Shown here: one piece after another, positions 7,926-17,221 of the stretch | Position numbering within the stretch: position 1 is the stretch's first letter | Layout: each line of letters opens with the position of its first letter | NCBI GenBank assembly: GCA_964416305.1 | Contig: CAYQDM010000011.1 | Coordinates: 49,683-113,682, forward strand | Direction: 5' to 3' | Length of the DNA: 64,000 bases | DNA from: Acidaminobacter sp964416305 | GTDB taxonomy: Bacteria; Bacillota; Clostridia; Peptostreptococcales; Acidaminobacteraceae | Translations under genes and position numbers: made by a program | Notes under the pieces: generated by a model | What the model was told of the DNA's origin: nothing | Seen by the model: only the letters and a program-made list of their open reading frames with translations | Databases searched by the model: none

Positions 7926-9473
7926 ATGAGACTGGCTATGAGTCATCAGATGCAGCAAATCGACAGAAAAGCTATCGACGAATACGGCATTCCCAGCATA
8001 GTATTAATGGAAAATGCCGGCAAAGTCGTCGTTGATGAAATTATGAAAATGAGAAGTGAGTTCCAGAAGGCTGTCATAGTCTGCGGTCCCGGAAACAATG
8101 GCGGTGACGGTTTTGTCATTGCACGCCACCTTTTCAACCTGAACGTACCCGTCAAAGTCTTTGTGGTCGGAGAGGTCTCTGAGCTGAACCACGACTCTAT
8201 GCTCAACTACTCCATCCTCAAAAAACTCGAGTTTCAAATCGACGAAATTAAAGATGACGCCAGCATTCTGGCTTTTGAACGTTTCTTAAGGCCGGGCAAT
8301 CTGATTGTCGACTCAATATTCGGAACGGGCATGTCCAGGAAAGTGGGGGGCATCTATGAACGAACCATTGATGCCATCAACGAAATGGCCCATCAAGTCC
8401 TGTCGGTGGACCTGCCTTCCGGAATTGACGGCAACACCGGCCACGTTCTGGGCACGGCTGTCGACGCGGATAAGACCGTAGCCCTTGTCATACCCAAAGT
8501 CGGAAATATTTTATTTCCAGGCTCAGACTACAACGGCGAAGTGATCATCAAGGGCATAGGCGTGCCGGATGTCATCATTGAAAAGGTCGGCATAAAATAT
8601 AATCTGATAACGAGTGACATCATCACACCTCTGATTCCACACCGAAAGCGCAATTCCCACAAAGGCGACTATGGAAAGGGCCAGATCATCGCAGGGTCCA
8701 TAGGCATGACCGGCGCGGCAATTCTGGCCTGCAGAGCGGCACTCAGGTCCGGCATGGGACTGCTGAAGCTCTATATCCCGGAAAGTTTAAATACGCTGAT
8801 CACGACCAGTGTCCCGGAAGTCATCACTGTTCCAATGTCAGAGGTGCGTCGCGGCGTCATAGGCATCAGTAATTTCCAAAAAATTATTGAAGATACCTGT
8901 TGGCCGGATGTCATCGCGATCGGTCCCGGCTGTGGTGTTAACGCCGAGATCTCCGAGCTGATCAAACGGCTCCTGAATGAATCCGAAGTGCCAATGGTCA
9001 TTGACGCAGACGGTATCAACGCACTTTCAAAGAGCTTGCACTGGCTGGAAAATAAAAAATGCCCGGTGGTCTTGACGCCGCATGTCGGGGAAATGTCCCG
9101 TCTGACAGGACTTAGCGCAGATGAGATCAACGCGGATCCTATCGGGACAGCAGTTAGGTTTTCCAAGACATGGAAGACCGTGACGGTGCTCAAGGGCGCT
9201 CGCACGGTTGTCGCGACACCGGAAGGTGAAGTATACGTCAATATCAATGGGAATTCAGGCATGGCCACGGCTGGAAGCGGCGATGTGCTGACCGGCGTCA
9301 TCACGAGCATGATCGCCCAGGGGCTGGATCCTGTCGGCGCGGCGGTTATTGGTGTTTATCTCCATGGCCGAGCAGGGGATCTCATGGTGGCTGAGCGCGG
9401 GGAGCACGGTCTTCTGGCGGGCGACCTGGTGCTTGGACTGACAAAAGCGATCCGCGAGTTGGTGGAGGCTTAG
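7926..9473 (+). CDS. nnr: Bifunctional NAD(P)HX epimerase/dehydratase
   Basis: The 515-aa protein repairs hydrated NADH and NADPH. Residues 1-215 are the YjeF_N epimerase domain (GPGNNGGDG near 55; FGTGMSR near 136). Residues about 225-510 are the ADP-dependent dehydratase with a ribokinase-like fold (KGDYGKG near 245, ATAGSGDVLTG near 450). The AGGAGG overlaps the acpS stop, so it is cotranscribed. The fusion of both domains is the normal bacterial form. Confidence 0.95.
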   Translation: MRLAMSHQMQQIDRKAIDEYGIPSIVLMENAGKVVVDEIMKMRSEFQKAVIVCGPGNNGGDGFVIARHLFNLNVPVKVFVVGEVSELNHDSMLNYSILKKLEFQIDEIKDDASILAFERFLRPGNLIVDSIFGTGMSRKVGGIYERTIDAINEMAHQVLSVDLPSGIDGNTGHVLGTAVDADKTVALVIPKVGNILFPGSDYNGEVIIKGIGVPDVIIEKVGIKYNLITSDIITPLIPHRKRNSHKGDYGKGQIIAGSIGMTGAAILACRAALRSGMGLLKLYIPESLNTLITTSVPEVITVPMSEVRRGVIGISNFQKIIEDTCWPDVIAIGPGCGVNAEISELIKRLLNESEVPMVIDADGINALSKSLHWLENKKCPVVLTPHVGEMSRLTGLSADEINADPIGTAVRFSKTWKTVTVLKGARTVVATPEGEVYVNINGNSGMATAGSGDVLTGVITSMIAQGLDPVGAAVIGVYLHGRAGDLMVAERGEHGLLAGDLVLGLTKAIRELVEA

Positions 9474-9518
9474 GTGATTCAAGACTGCTTATACTATTTA
9501 GTTGATGGAGGCGTTAAA

Positions 9519-10703
9519 ATGATCGATTTGACCTTAATTCCAAGACCCGTCTGGGCGGAAATCAACCTTGAGCATCTGGCACACAATTTAAGAGAAGTCA
9601 GACGGTTGACCAGGAAGGATGCCCTGGTTATGGCAGTCGTCAAGGCGGATGCCTATGGCCACGGCGCAGTTGAGTCCTCGCGCGCGCTTCTCGACGCCGG
9701 TGCAAACCGGCTTGCTGTCGCTGTTCTCAATGAAGCGCTGCAGCTGCGGCAAGCATTTCCGGAAACGGATATCATGGTACTGGGCTATACACCGGCGCAT
9801 CTTTACGATGCGGTCGCAGCCAACGGCATCATCCAGACCATTTACAGCATAGCTCACGCGAAACCTCTCTCAGACGCTGCCGTCAGAAATGGTGTGAACA
9901 TTCGGGTGCATATTAAACTGGACACGGGTATGCACCGGATCGGTATGCCTGCAAATGAGGAGACAATCCGCGAAATTCTCGAAATTTCAAAGCTGCCTGG
10001 CCTTGTGATTGAAGGGATCTTCACGCACTTCGCCGTTGCGGATGAAGTGGATAAATCCTATACAATGAAGCAGGTTGAAAAATATAATTTTGTGGTACAA
10101 GGGCTGGAAGCGGGCGGGCTCTCGATTCCGATCCATCATGTGTCAAACAGCGCCGCAATCATAGATTTGCCTGAACTCAACTACAATATGGTGCGGGCAG
10201 GGATCATGCTCTATGGCCTTTATCCTTCTCAGGACGTGATCAAAGACCGGGTTGTCCTGAAACCTGTCATGAGCCTGAAAGCCTGCCTCTCCCATGTCAA
10301 GACCCTCGAGTCCGGCAGCGGGATCAGTTATGGATTGAAATACGTCACTCAGGGCCAGGAGGAGATCGCGACAATGCCTCTTGGTTATGCCGATGGTTAC
10401 ACGCGTATGCTCAGCGGAAAAGGCGAAGTTCTTTTTAAGGGGCAGCTCAGACCGCTCACAGGCCGAATTTGTATGGACCAGTGCATGTTTGATGTGACCG
10501 GCCTGGACGCCAAGCCGGGTGACGTCGCAGTTCTTTTTGGTGAAGATGGCGAAGGGAATGTACTGCCTGTAGTATCCCTCGCAGACAAGCTTGGAACCAT
10601 CAATTACGAAATGGTCTGCATGATCGACAAGCGAGTACCGAGAGTTTATGTCCGCAGTGGTGAAATCACAGCGGTCAAAGACTATGTTTCGATGATCAGA
10701 TAG
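9519..10703 (+). CDS. alr: Alanine racemase
   Basis: The 394-aa PLP enzyme interconverts L- and D-alanine for peptidoglycan synthesis. PLP-lysine motif VKADAYGHG is near residue 42, the catalytic tyrosine region SYGLKY near 270, and GYADGYTR and GRICMDQ follow. The ATG at 9519 is preceded by GGAGG; an open extension back to 9474 lacks one. It lies between nnr and the mazF locus, the usual Bacillus and Clostridium neighbourhood. Confidence 0.95.
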   Translation: MIDLTLIPRPVWAEINLEHLAHNLREVRRLTRKDALVMAVVKADAYGHGAVESSRALLDAGANRLAVAVLNEALQLRQAFPETDIMVLGYTPAHLYDAVAANGIIQTIYSIAHAKPLSDAAVRNGVNIRVHIKLDTGMHRIGMPANEETIREILEISKLPGLVIEGIFTHFAVADEVDKSYTMKQVEKYNFVVQGLEAGGLSIPIHHVSNSAAIIDLPELNYNMVRAGIMLYGLYPSQDVIKDRVVLKPVMSLKACLSHVKTLESGSGISYGLKYVTQGQEEIATMPLGYADGYTRMLSGKGEVLFKGQLRPLTGRICMDQCMFDVTGLDAKPGDVAVLFGEDGEGNVLPVVSLADKLGTINYEMVCMIDKRVPRVYVRSGEITAVKDYVSMIR

Positions 10704-10844
10704 GGAAAAATCTAATTTGAAGGAAGTTATAGTTATAGAATTTGCATGGTATTGTCGTTTACATGGCACCGGACTTTACGAACCCGTCCGGATGGTGTAA
10801 AATAAATTGAATCGATCCCCCAGGTCAGACAGGAGGTGTTCAGA

Positions 10845-11168
10845 ATGAGCGAAGAAGTCATGGGCATGCACGCCGGCAGCCATTGCCTGAAAAGGCTTGA
10901 GTATCCGGAAGATATCATTGATGATATTAAGAACGATCCGGACATCAAATGCTATTATGAAAACGATTTTGTCGTATGCTTTGACTCGCGCGTAGAAAGT
11001 TTGCGAAAGTTGCTTGAAGAGAAGGTTTTTGAGCTCGAGAGCGGCTACCAGACTATGGCCAGCTTTAATCTGGACTACTGTGAAGTCGGCTTCCGTTGTG
11101 ACAATTGTACCTATGAACGTTACGAACACATGCTTGAAGAAGAAGAGGACGAAGATGCCTTTTTCTAA
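10845..11168 (+). CDS. Unrecognised 107-aa protein in the MazF antitoxin position
   Basis: The start at 10845 has AGGAGG 8 nt upstream. The last 14 nt overlap mazF, an arrangement typical of antitoxin-toxin pairs. I do not recognise the protein. It lacks a visible ribbon-helix-helix or AbrB fold pattern, which MazE-type antitoxins normally have. The C-terminal half holds a Cys pair (FRCDNCTYERY) and ends in a very acidic tail (EEEEDEDAFF). The acidic tail could mimic RNA and neutralise MazF, but this is inference. A hairpin CCGGAC/GTCCGG (about 10768-10792) lies upstream and could be an autoregulatory site. Confidence 0.85.
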   Translation: MSEEVMGMHAGSHCLKRLEYPEDIIDDIKNDPDIKCYYENDFVVCFDSRVESLRKLLEEKVFELESGYQTMASFNLDYCEVGFRCDNCTYERYEHMLEEEEDEDAFF

Positions 11169-11532
11169 TGTCAAGCGAGGAGATGTGTTTTTTGCTGATT
11201 TGAGTCCAGTCGTAGGGTCCGAGCAAGGGGGGCAAAGACCTGTACTGATCATTCAGAACGACGTGGGAAACAAGTACAGCCCTACGGTGATTATTTCTGC
11301 TATTACGGGAAAAATCAGCAAGGCAAAACTTCCGACCCATGTGGAAATTTCAAAAGATGAGCTCGGTCTCGTCAAGGACTCTGTCGTACTTCTTGAACAG
11401 ATCCGTACCATAGACAAGAAGAGGCTGATTCAAAAGCTTGGGGCGCTAAGTCCTGAGGTGATGGAAAAGATTGATGTGGCCTTATTGGTCAGCTTAGGAC
11501 TATATGATCTTGGCGGAGGCGTCCGGCGTTAG
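11155..11532 (+). CDS. mazF: MazF/PemK-type endoribonuclease toxin
   Basis: This 125-aa protein has the MazF core: VKRGDVFFADLSP, then GGQRPVLIIQND with the catalytic Arg near residue 29, then VIISAITG near 50. In Firmicutes such proteins (EndoA/NdoA) cut mRNA at short motifs and sit directly after alr and a small antitoxin gene. The same position is seen here, with a 14-nt overlap with the preceding gene. The C-terminus (YDLGGGVRR) is slightly longer than usual. The partner gene is not a recognisable MazE. Confidence 0.93.
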   Translation: MPFSNVKRGDVFFADLSPVVGSEQGGQRPVLIIQNDVGNKYSPTVIISAITGKISKAKLPTHVEISKDELGLVKDSVVLLEQIRTIDKKRLIQKLGALSPEVMEKIDVALLVSLGLYDLGGGVRR

Positions 11533-11620
11533 CTGGAGGCCTCTCACCTTGAGATTATGAATTTGGGAATCTCGACCATTTGTCGGGCAAACCAATGCAA
11601 GGTGTGTAGGAGGTAAAAAT

Positions 11621-12160
11621 TTGAACAAAGTTATAAAAAATCTGGGACACATGGCACTTGGCGCTATTATGGCGCTTGCGCTTTTTGGAGCAGTTTCAGT
11701 CGCGACCTCCGGCGATCCGGGTACTTCCACGGATCCTGTCGTCACCAAGAGCTTTGTAGAAAAAAGACTGTCGGAAATCTCAGGGGCGTTTGACAGCAAG
11801 ATTAAGCAGTTGGCGGATCGCGTGAGTGGCATTGAAGCTATTGCTGGTACTGGTTCCGGCACAGGTTCGGCAACACCTGGTGCACCACCTGCCTTCACAG
11901 TCATAGAGCTTGCTGATGGTGATGTTGTCACTTTTGGTGAAAACACCCAGGTCATTCTCAGGGGCGGCGCCGCAACGGCAATAGCCGCTGAAAACGATCT
12001 GCCTGACGTTACCGGCGGAACAGGTCTCGGTCTAGGCACTAAAGTGCCGCTGAACCACCTGATCATCATCCCTAAGGATGACGGCCGCGGCATGAAAATT
12101 GTAGATAGAGCCTGGCTCATGATCGCAGGACAATATACCGTCACTAAGGCGGCTCAGTAA
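11621..12160 (+). CDS. Secreted or membrane-anchored hypothetical protein
   Basis: The 179-aa protein has a TTG start preceded by AGGAGG, then an N-terminal hydrophobic segment (residues about 9-30, GAIMALALFGAVSV) that may be a signal peptide or anchor. A short helical stretch and a Gly/Ser/Thr/Pro-rich linker (near 83-95) follow. The C-terminal module contains DGDVVTFGENTQVILRGG and PKDDGRGMKI. Similar signal-peptide proteins with this C-terminal module occur in clostridia near envelope genes, as I recall, but function is unknown. It precedes the DUF5693-csaB-tagA envelope group. Confidence 0.8.
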   Translation: MNKVIKNLGHMALGAIMALALFGAVSVATSGDPGTSTDPVVTKSFVEKRLSEISGAFDSKIKQLADRVSGIEAIAGTGSGTGSATPGAPPAFTVIELADGDVVTFGENTQVILRGGAATAIAAENDLPDVTGGTGLGLGTKVPLNHLIIIPKDDGRGMKIVDRAWLMIAGQYTVTKAAQ

Positions 12161-12224
12161 CCGCTACATTGGGTACTGAATTCAACAGAAAGAATCAACC
12201 GCCAGATGAGGAGCGTACGGTAAA

Positions 12225-14429
12225 ATGGATAAAACTTTGAAGAAAATAGTGTTGATTATGATGGCCCTGAGCTTGATCGCGACGGGCCTTCTCGACGTGT
12301 CCAGAGCAAAAGCAGAACGCCAGGCTAAGACCGTGGACATAGTCCTGGATTACGACGAGTTTAATGAAATGGCCAGACAGTCCGGAAGGTCATTTGAAAA
12401 CTGGATGGCATTTTTTGCCGATCAAGGTGTGCGGCATGTGGCATTGAATGAAGAGACACTGAAGAGCCTGAAAGATCAGGGGCGGGCAGTTTCTTATGCC
12501 ACACAGCTGGAGTTTGTCTCTGAAAGCCATTGGGACCTGGGATTACCAGCGTCCTTGGTATCGGATCTAAACAGCAGTCAGGCAGATCGGTATGACTTAG
12601 TGGTGGAGACCTCGGATCCGGAGACAGCAAAATTTGTCGAAACCGGTTTGAGCTCCAGACTTGGATCGGATCATTATAAATCTTACAACAGTCCAGAGAC
12701 CGCCTGGTTTGTCATTGACGGCACCATTGAACAGGCTTTGTTTGAAACTGGAAGAATTTTGACCGGCGCAGACGGCAAAGTCGTTGAGCGGCCGGATGTG
12801 TATACAAGCAGCCTGCTCGATCGTATAGGCATTGGGTTTGACCCGGTAAAAATTGAAGCGGTTCGCGCTGGCGGCCTTGAGGTTTTGCCTCGCCCCATCA
12901 ACAATCCGCTGAATCCAGACCTGGCTCTTGAAGCCTTTGAAGAGGATTTTTTGAGCTATGGTTTTGAGACGACATATATCATTTACAGCGGTCAGGAAGT
13001 CATTGGCTACAACGGCGAAGAGGTGATGTCGCTGGATCGCCTGATTCAGGCTCTGGATAGGCTTGGTTTATCCACAAGTTTGATCGAGGCAGGAAATCAA
13101 TTGGGTCATGTCGAGACCCGAGGCGGAGAATATGTCGCGGAGAACAGCCAATATAAGGCAGTTCGTGTGTTTCCGGTCGTCCGATACATTCAAAAAAGAG
13201 TTGGAATCTACAATTATGAAGGTTCAGAGGAAATTGAAAATACACTCTATCGTGCAATTACAGAAAGGAATATAAGAAGTATTTATATGAGGCCGTTTTT
13301 GGAAAATGACCGTGTATATCTGACAGATCGAAGTGAATATGAGAGAATGTTCGCATCTCTTGAAGAGCGTATTGCCGCCCATGGATTATCTTACGGTGAT
13401 GCCGGTGTTATGGGCTTAAATGTACCACCGCTTTCATTAAAACTGATTTCCGGGATGGGTCTGGTCGCAGCAGCGGTTTGGCTTCTCTCTCAGCTGGTAA
13501 GACTGTCGCTTCCGGTCGGTGCAGCACTTGCAGGGCTGGGCACTTTGGGTGTCGCGGGTGCTCTGTTTGTCGCACCAAATTTGGCGACAACACTTCTAGG
13601 ACTCACATCCAGCCTTATATTCCCTGCCTTGTCCGTCTATGTTTTGCTTAACCAGCTCAAAAAAATAACTGACAATAAGACTGACTATAGTCTTTCGGAG
13701 ATTTTGAAAACAGCGGTTGTCCTTTTAAGCGTGACATTTATCATATCTTTGGCAGGCGGGTATTATATTGGCGGATTTCTCTCGTCATCTGCCTATCTGC
13801 TCGAAATGGAATACTTCAGAGGCGTCAAGCTTTCGCTGGCCGCACCTGTCGCGGCGGCGGCAATATTCTATATTCTGAAATTTGGTTATGGCCGAAAGTC
13901 GGAGGATGAGGTCGCGGTTGAAAAAAGCGGGACAGTCTATTGGAAGGATTTGCTGAGACTATTGGATGCCGGCATTAAAATGAAGCATGTGGCCGTCCTA
14001 GGCGCGGCGGCAGTCGTCGCTTATGTTTACATTGCGCGCTCCGGCCATGAGACTGATCTCCAGCCTTCTACCCTCGAAATGATTTTTAGGAATACTTTGG
14101 AACAAATGCTTCTTGCCCGACCAAGAACAAAGGAATTTCTCATGGCTTTTCCTGCAGTCATGATGGTAACTGCAATGGCTGCCAATAAGAGGAAAGCACT
14201 GATTTTACCGCTTGTTCTCATTGCGTCTCTTGGCTATTCCTCCATTGTCAATACGTTTTCGCATCTGCGGTCACCACTGTATTTGTCCACGGTAAGAGAA
14301 CTTTATGCCCTTGGTTTTGGCATTGTGATTGGCGCTGCAGCGTTGATTGTCCTTCTGATCCTGGATAAGTGGCTGGTGGAAGGTTTGTATGCAAAATGGC
14401 AAAGGGGCCGTGAACATGACCAGGCATAA
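12225..14429 (+). CDS. DUF5693-family membrane protein
   Basis: The 734-aa protein starts with an uncleaved or signal-like hydrophobic segment (residues 7-25). A large extracytoplasmic region of about 370 residues follows, and then a C-terminal half with roughly nine hydrophobic segments. This architecture and its place immediately before csaB match DUF5693 proteins of clostridia, presumed to act in surface polymer assembly or export. No catalytic motif is recognised. It overlaps csaB by 14 nt. Confidence 0.8.
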   Translation: MDKTLKKIVLIMMALSLIATGLLDVSRAKAERQAKTVDIVLDYDEFNEMARQSGRSFENWMAFFADQGVRHVALNEETLKSLKDQGRAVSYATQLEFVSESHWDLGLPASLVSDLNSSQADRYDLVVETSDPETAKFVETGLSSRLGSDHYKSYNSPETAWFVIDGTIEQALFETGRILTGADGKVVERPDVYTSSLLDRIGIGFDPVKIEAVRAGGLEVLPRPINNPLNPDLALEAFEEDFLSYGFETTYIIYSGQEVIGYNGEEVMSLDRLIQALDRLGLSTSLIEAGNQLGHVETRGGEYVAENSQYKAVRVFPVVRYIQKRVGIYNYEGSEEIENTLYRAITERNIRSIYMRPFLENDRVYLTDRSEYERMFASLEERIAAHGLSYGDAGVMGLNVPPLSLKLISGMGLVAAAVWLLSQLVRLSLPVGAALAGLGTLGVAGALFVAPNLATTLLGLTSSLIFPALSVYVLLNQLKKITDNKTDYSLSEILKTAVVLLSVTFIISLAGGYYIGGFLSSSAYLLEMEYFRGVKLSLAAPVAAAAIFYILKFGYGRKSEDEVAVEKSGTVYWKDLLRLLDAGIKMKHVAVLGAAAVVAYVYIARSGHETDLQPSTLEMIFRNTLEQMLLARPRTKEFLMAFPAVMMVTAMAANKRKALILPLVLIASLGYSSIVNTFSHLRSPLYLSTVRELYALGFGIVIGAAALIVLLILDKWLVEGLYAKWQRGREHDQA

Positions 14430-15522
14430 TCTTCTGATCTCAGGTTATTATGGATTTGGAAATATTGGTGATGAAGCTATTTTAGATACAATGCTGAAGC
14501 GAATCCAAAATGCGGTGCCTGAGGCGCAGATAACAGTTCTGTCTGCCAATCCGGAGCGTACTCAGTCCATATACGGCATAAACGCGGTGAAACGCGCGCA
14601 CCCTTTGAAGGTATTCAGCGCTGTTTTAAAATGCGATACCCTGATCAGTGGCGGCGGCAGTCTGATCCAAGATGTTACCGGCAGACTGAGTATCCATTAT
14701 TATCTGATGATTCTCCTGGCGGCCAGTTTACTTGGAAAACGCGTCATGGTCTATAGTCAGGGGATCGGCCCAATCCAAAAGCCTCTGAACCGTTTCCTGA
14801 CAAAATGGATTTTGAACAGAGCGGATGTCATCACTGTACGGGAAGAGAATTCAAAAACAGATTTGATACAAATGGGGATACGGCCTGAGCGTCTTTTTGT
14901 GACGGCAGATCCCGTCATTGATATGACTTGCCCCGGAAAAGGTATTGGAGAGACTATTCTCAAAGAAGCCGGACTTGATTTGCAGTCGCCTTCCAAGCGC
15001 ATTGCCTTTGCCTTAAGATCAAAAGATTTCAGGGATTCGAAATCGTATGACGCGCTGTGCAGCGTTGTAAACACCCTGTTGGATCAACAATGTGCCTTAA
15101 TACTTCTGCCCTTTCATTTTACAGAGGATCTGGAAGTGATTCAGCGCCTGGAGGCGGAGTTTGGAGGACGAATCCATACTTTGGTGGAGCGTCATTCCAT
15201 TCAGGAAATTCTGAGTGTGATCCATGCCATGGATCTATTGGTTGGAGTCAGACTCCATGCGCTGATATTTTCGGCAGTAGCGGGTACTCCTCTGATTGCG
15301 TTATCCTACGACCCTAAAATTGATTATTTTATGAAAGCGATAGGGCAGTCGACCTTTGGCTCAGTAAAAGATTTTAAGCCTGAGCAGTTGACCCGAGGCA
15401 TTTTGGATAAACTCGACAATACAGAAGCAGACCGCGCGACTCTCGTCTCAGCAGTTGAGGACCTGAAGTCCAGGCTTGACATTAACGAGCGCGAACTTGT
15501 GAAATTGCTGGGAGGGAAGTAA
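14416..15522 (+). CDS. csaB: Polysaccharide pyruvyl transferase CsaB
   Basis: This 368-aa enzyme adds pyruvate ketals to a secondary cell-wall polymer, which lets SLH-domain proteins bind. Hallmarks are ISGYYGFGNIGDEAIL near residue 7, LISGGGSLIQD near 75, VYSQGIGP near 113 and VGVRLHALIFS near 275. The ATG at 14416 follows AGGGG; an alternative ATG at 14389 follows GGAAGG and would add nine residues before the conserved start. It overlaps the DUF5693 gene and is followed 4 nt later by tagA. Confidence 0.9.
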   Translation: MTRHNLLISGYYGFGNIGDEAILDTMLKRIQNAVPEAQITVLSANPERTQSIYGINAVKRAHPLKVFSAVLKCDTLISGGGSLIQDVTGRLSIHYYLMILLAASLLGKRVMVYSQGIGPIQKPLNRFLTKWILNRADVITVREENSKTDLIQMGIRPERLFVTADPVIDMTCPGKGIGETILKEAGLDLQSPSKRIAFALRSKDFRDSKSYDALCSVVNTLLDQQCALILLPFHFTEDLEVIQRLEAEFGGRIHTLVERHSIQEILSVIHAMDLLVGVRLHALIFSAVAGTPLIALSYDPKIDYFMKAIGQSTFGSVKDFKPEQLTRGILDKLDNTEADRATLVSAVEDLKSRLDINERELVKLLGGK

Positions 15523-15526
15523 GCAA

Positions 15527-16351
15527 ATGACTAGTGAAGCAATTAAGATTCTTGGCGTTCGCGTGGATAAGGTCAATCCGGTGGAAGCCTATAACCGGTT
15601 TTTACATTTGATGGACAGTCATACCATGTCTATGATTTTCACGCCTAATACCGAGATTGTCATGATGGCGCAGCAGGATAAAGCGCTAAGATCAATCTTG
15701 CGTGAGGCGGATCTGGTTGTTCCGGATGGTATAGGACTTGTCTATGCCTCCAAACTCCATAACCTTGGACTTGATGAACGCGTGACAGGCATAGACCTCA
15801 TGGAGCGCATTCTGAGGTATTGTCATACCACTAAGCGTTCCATTTACATACTGGGCGGTAAACCCGGCGTGGCTGAACGCGCTATGGAGGCAATACTGAA
15901 AGTCTATCCCAGCATTGAGTCAAAAGGCTTTCAGGATGGCTATTTTAGACCGGAGAATGAATTAAAGATCATCGATCGAATCAATGAGCTCAAGCCGGAC
16001 ATTCTCTTTGTAGCCATGGGTGCGCCTAAACAGGAAAAATGGATCTATAAACACAGAAAAATCCTCAATGTCAAAGTCGCTATGGGCGTCGGAGGCAGCG
16101 TGGATGTTTGGGCGGGAACAGCCAAGCGCGCTCCTGTCTTTTACCAAAAGGCAAATTTGGAATGGCTTTACCGACTATTAAAAAATCCAAGCCGGGTTGG
16201 CCGGATGATGGCGCTTCCAAAATTCATGTTCAAAGTTCTGTTGAGCAGAGATTTCAGTAAAGACTATGCACCTAAAGCAGAAGAAGGTATCAATGGCGGA
16301 CACTCGGAAGCTTCAGTTTCGGCTTCACCGGATAAAAACGCCAATAACTGA
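15527..16351 (+). CDS. tagA: WecG/TagA/CpsF-family glycosyltransferase (GT26)
   Basis: This 274-aa protein resembles N-acetylmannosaminyltransferase TagA, which acts early in wall teichoic acid or similar polymer synthesis on a lipid carrier. The sequence contains TPNTEIVMMAQQD near residue 39, PDGIGLVYASK near 66, ILGGKPGVAERA near 108, and FVAMGAPKQEKW near 160. The C-terminus carries the basic, amphipathic segment thought to bind the membrane, then an extra 25-residue polar tail. GGGAGG precedes the start. With csaB it suggests pyruvylated wall polymer synthesis. Confidence 0.9.
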   Translation: MTSEAIKILGVRVDKVNPVEAYNRFLHLMDSHTMSMIFTPNTEIVMMAQQDKALRSILREADLVVPDGIGLVYASKLHNLGLDERVTGIDLMERILRYCHTTKRSIYILGGKPGVAERAMEAILKVYPSIESKGFQDGYFRPENELKIIDRINELKPDILFVAMGAPKQEKWIYKHRKILNVKVAMGVGGSVDVWAGTAKRAPVFYQKANLEWLYRLLKNPSRVGRMMALPKFMFKVLLSRDFSKDYAPKAEEGINGGHSEASVSASPDKNANN

Positions 16352-16390
16352 TAGTGTTTTTACAATAACTGAAAAACAGGAGGTACAGAA

Positions 16391-17221
16391 GTGTCGCACC
16401 ACAACATTGCACTGGAAACGACCGCGCGTCAGATCCGAAGGGATATTATTGAGATGACGCATGCCGCCAAATCCGGACACCCCGGTGGATCTTTATCTGC
16501 CGTGGAAGTCCTGACGACGCTCTATTTTGATGAAATGATGATCGATCCCGCTGAGCCAAAACTCAAGGATAGGGATCTGTTTGTCCTTTCAAAGGGACAT
16601 GCAGCACCTGTGCTCTATGCTACGCTTGCAAGACGAGGCTATTTTAATCCAGAAGAGCTTATAACACTAAGACAGCTGGGCTCAAGACTTCAAGGGCATC
16701 CCGACATGAAGAATATCCCAGGGGTTGAAATGTCTACAGGCTCCCTCGGACAAGGTTTCTCAACGGCGGTTGGCATGGCCCTATCCACGAGAGTTACCGG
16801 TTCCAAAAGTCGTGTCTACGCCCTTCTTGGAGACGGAGAGCTCAATGAAGGCTTGATATGGGAAGCGGCAATGGCCGGCGCCCATTACAAACTCTCTAAT
16901 TTGGTGGCAATTCTGGATTTCAACGGTCTCCAAATTGATGGCACCAATGATGAGGTCATGGCGGTTTCACCCGTGGATCAGAAGTTCAAGAGTTTTGGTT
17001 GGAATGTACTGACCGCTGACGGCCACAATTTTGATGATTTGAAGCGCGCCTTCGCTGAGGCGAGGACTTTCGAAAATGCCCCAACGGTTATTCTTGCGAC
17101 GACGGTAAAGGGCAAAGGGGTTTCATTCATGGAAAATCAGGTTGGCTGGCACGGCAAAGCGCCTTCTGCCGAGGAAAAAACGATTGCGCTTGAAGAGTTG
17201 GGAGGTGCTGAGCATGTCTAA
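16391..17221 (+). CDS. Transketolase, N-terminal subunit
   Basis: This 276-aa protein corresponds to the TPP-binding half of transketolase: SGHPGGSLSAVE near residue 27, SKGHAAPVLYA near 69, STGSLGQGFS near 115 and LLGDGELNEG near 142. The GTG start has AGGAGG upstream. The C-terminal half is the next gene, overlapping by 8 nt. Such split transketolases are common in anaerobes and archaea. The operon may give pentose interconversion independent of the full-length enzyme at 481; the two copies are clearly different in sequence. Confidence 0.93.
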   Translation: MSHHNIALETTARQIRRDIIEMTHAAKSGHPGGSLSAVEVLTTLYFDEMMIDPAEPKLKDRDLFVLSKGHAAPVLYATLARRGYFNPEELITLRQLGSRLQGHPDMKNIPGVEMSTGSLGQGFSTAVGMALSTRVTGSKSRVYALLGDGELNEGLIWEAAMAGAHYKLSNLVAILDFNGLQIDGTNDEVMAVSPVDQKFKSFGWNVLTADGHNFDDLKRAFAEARTFENAPTVILATTVKGKGVSFMENQVGWHGKAPSAEEKTIALEELGGAEHV

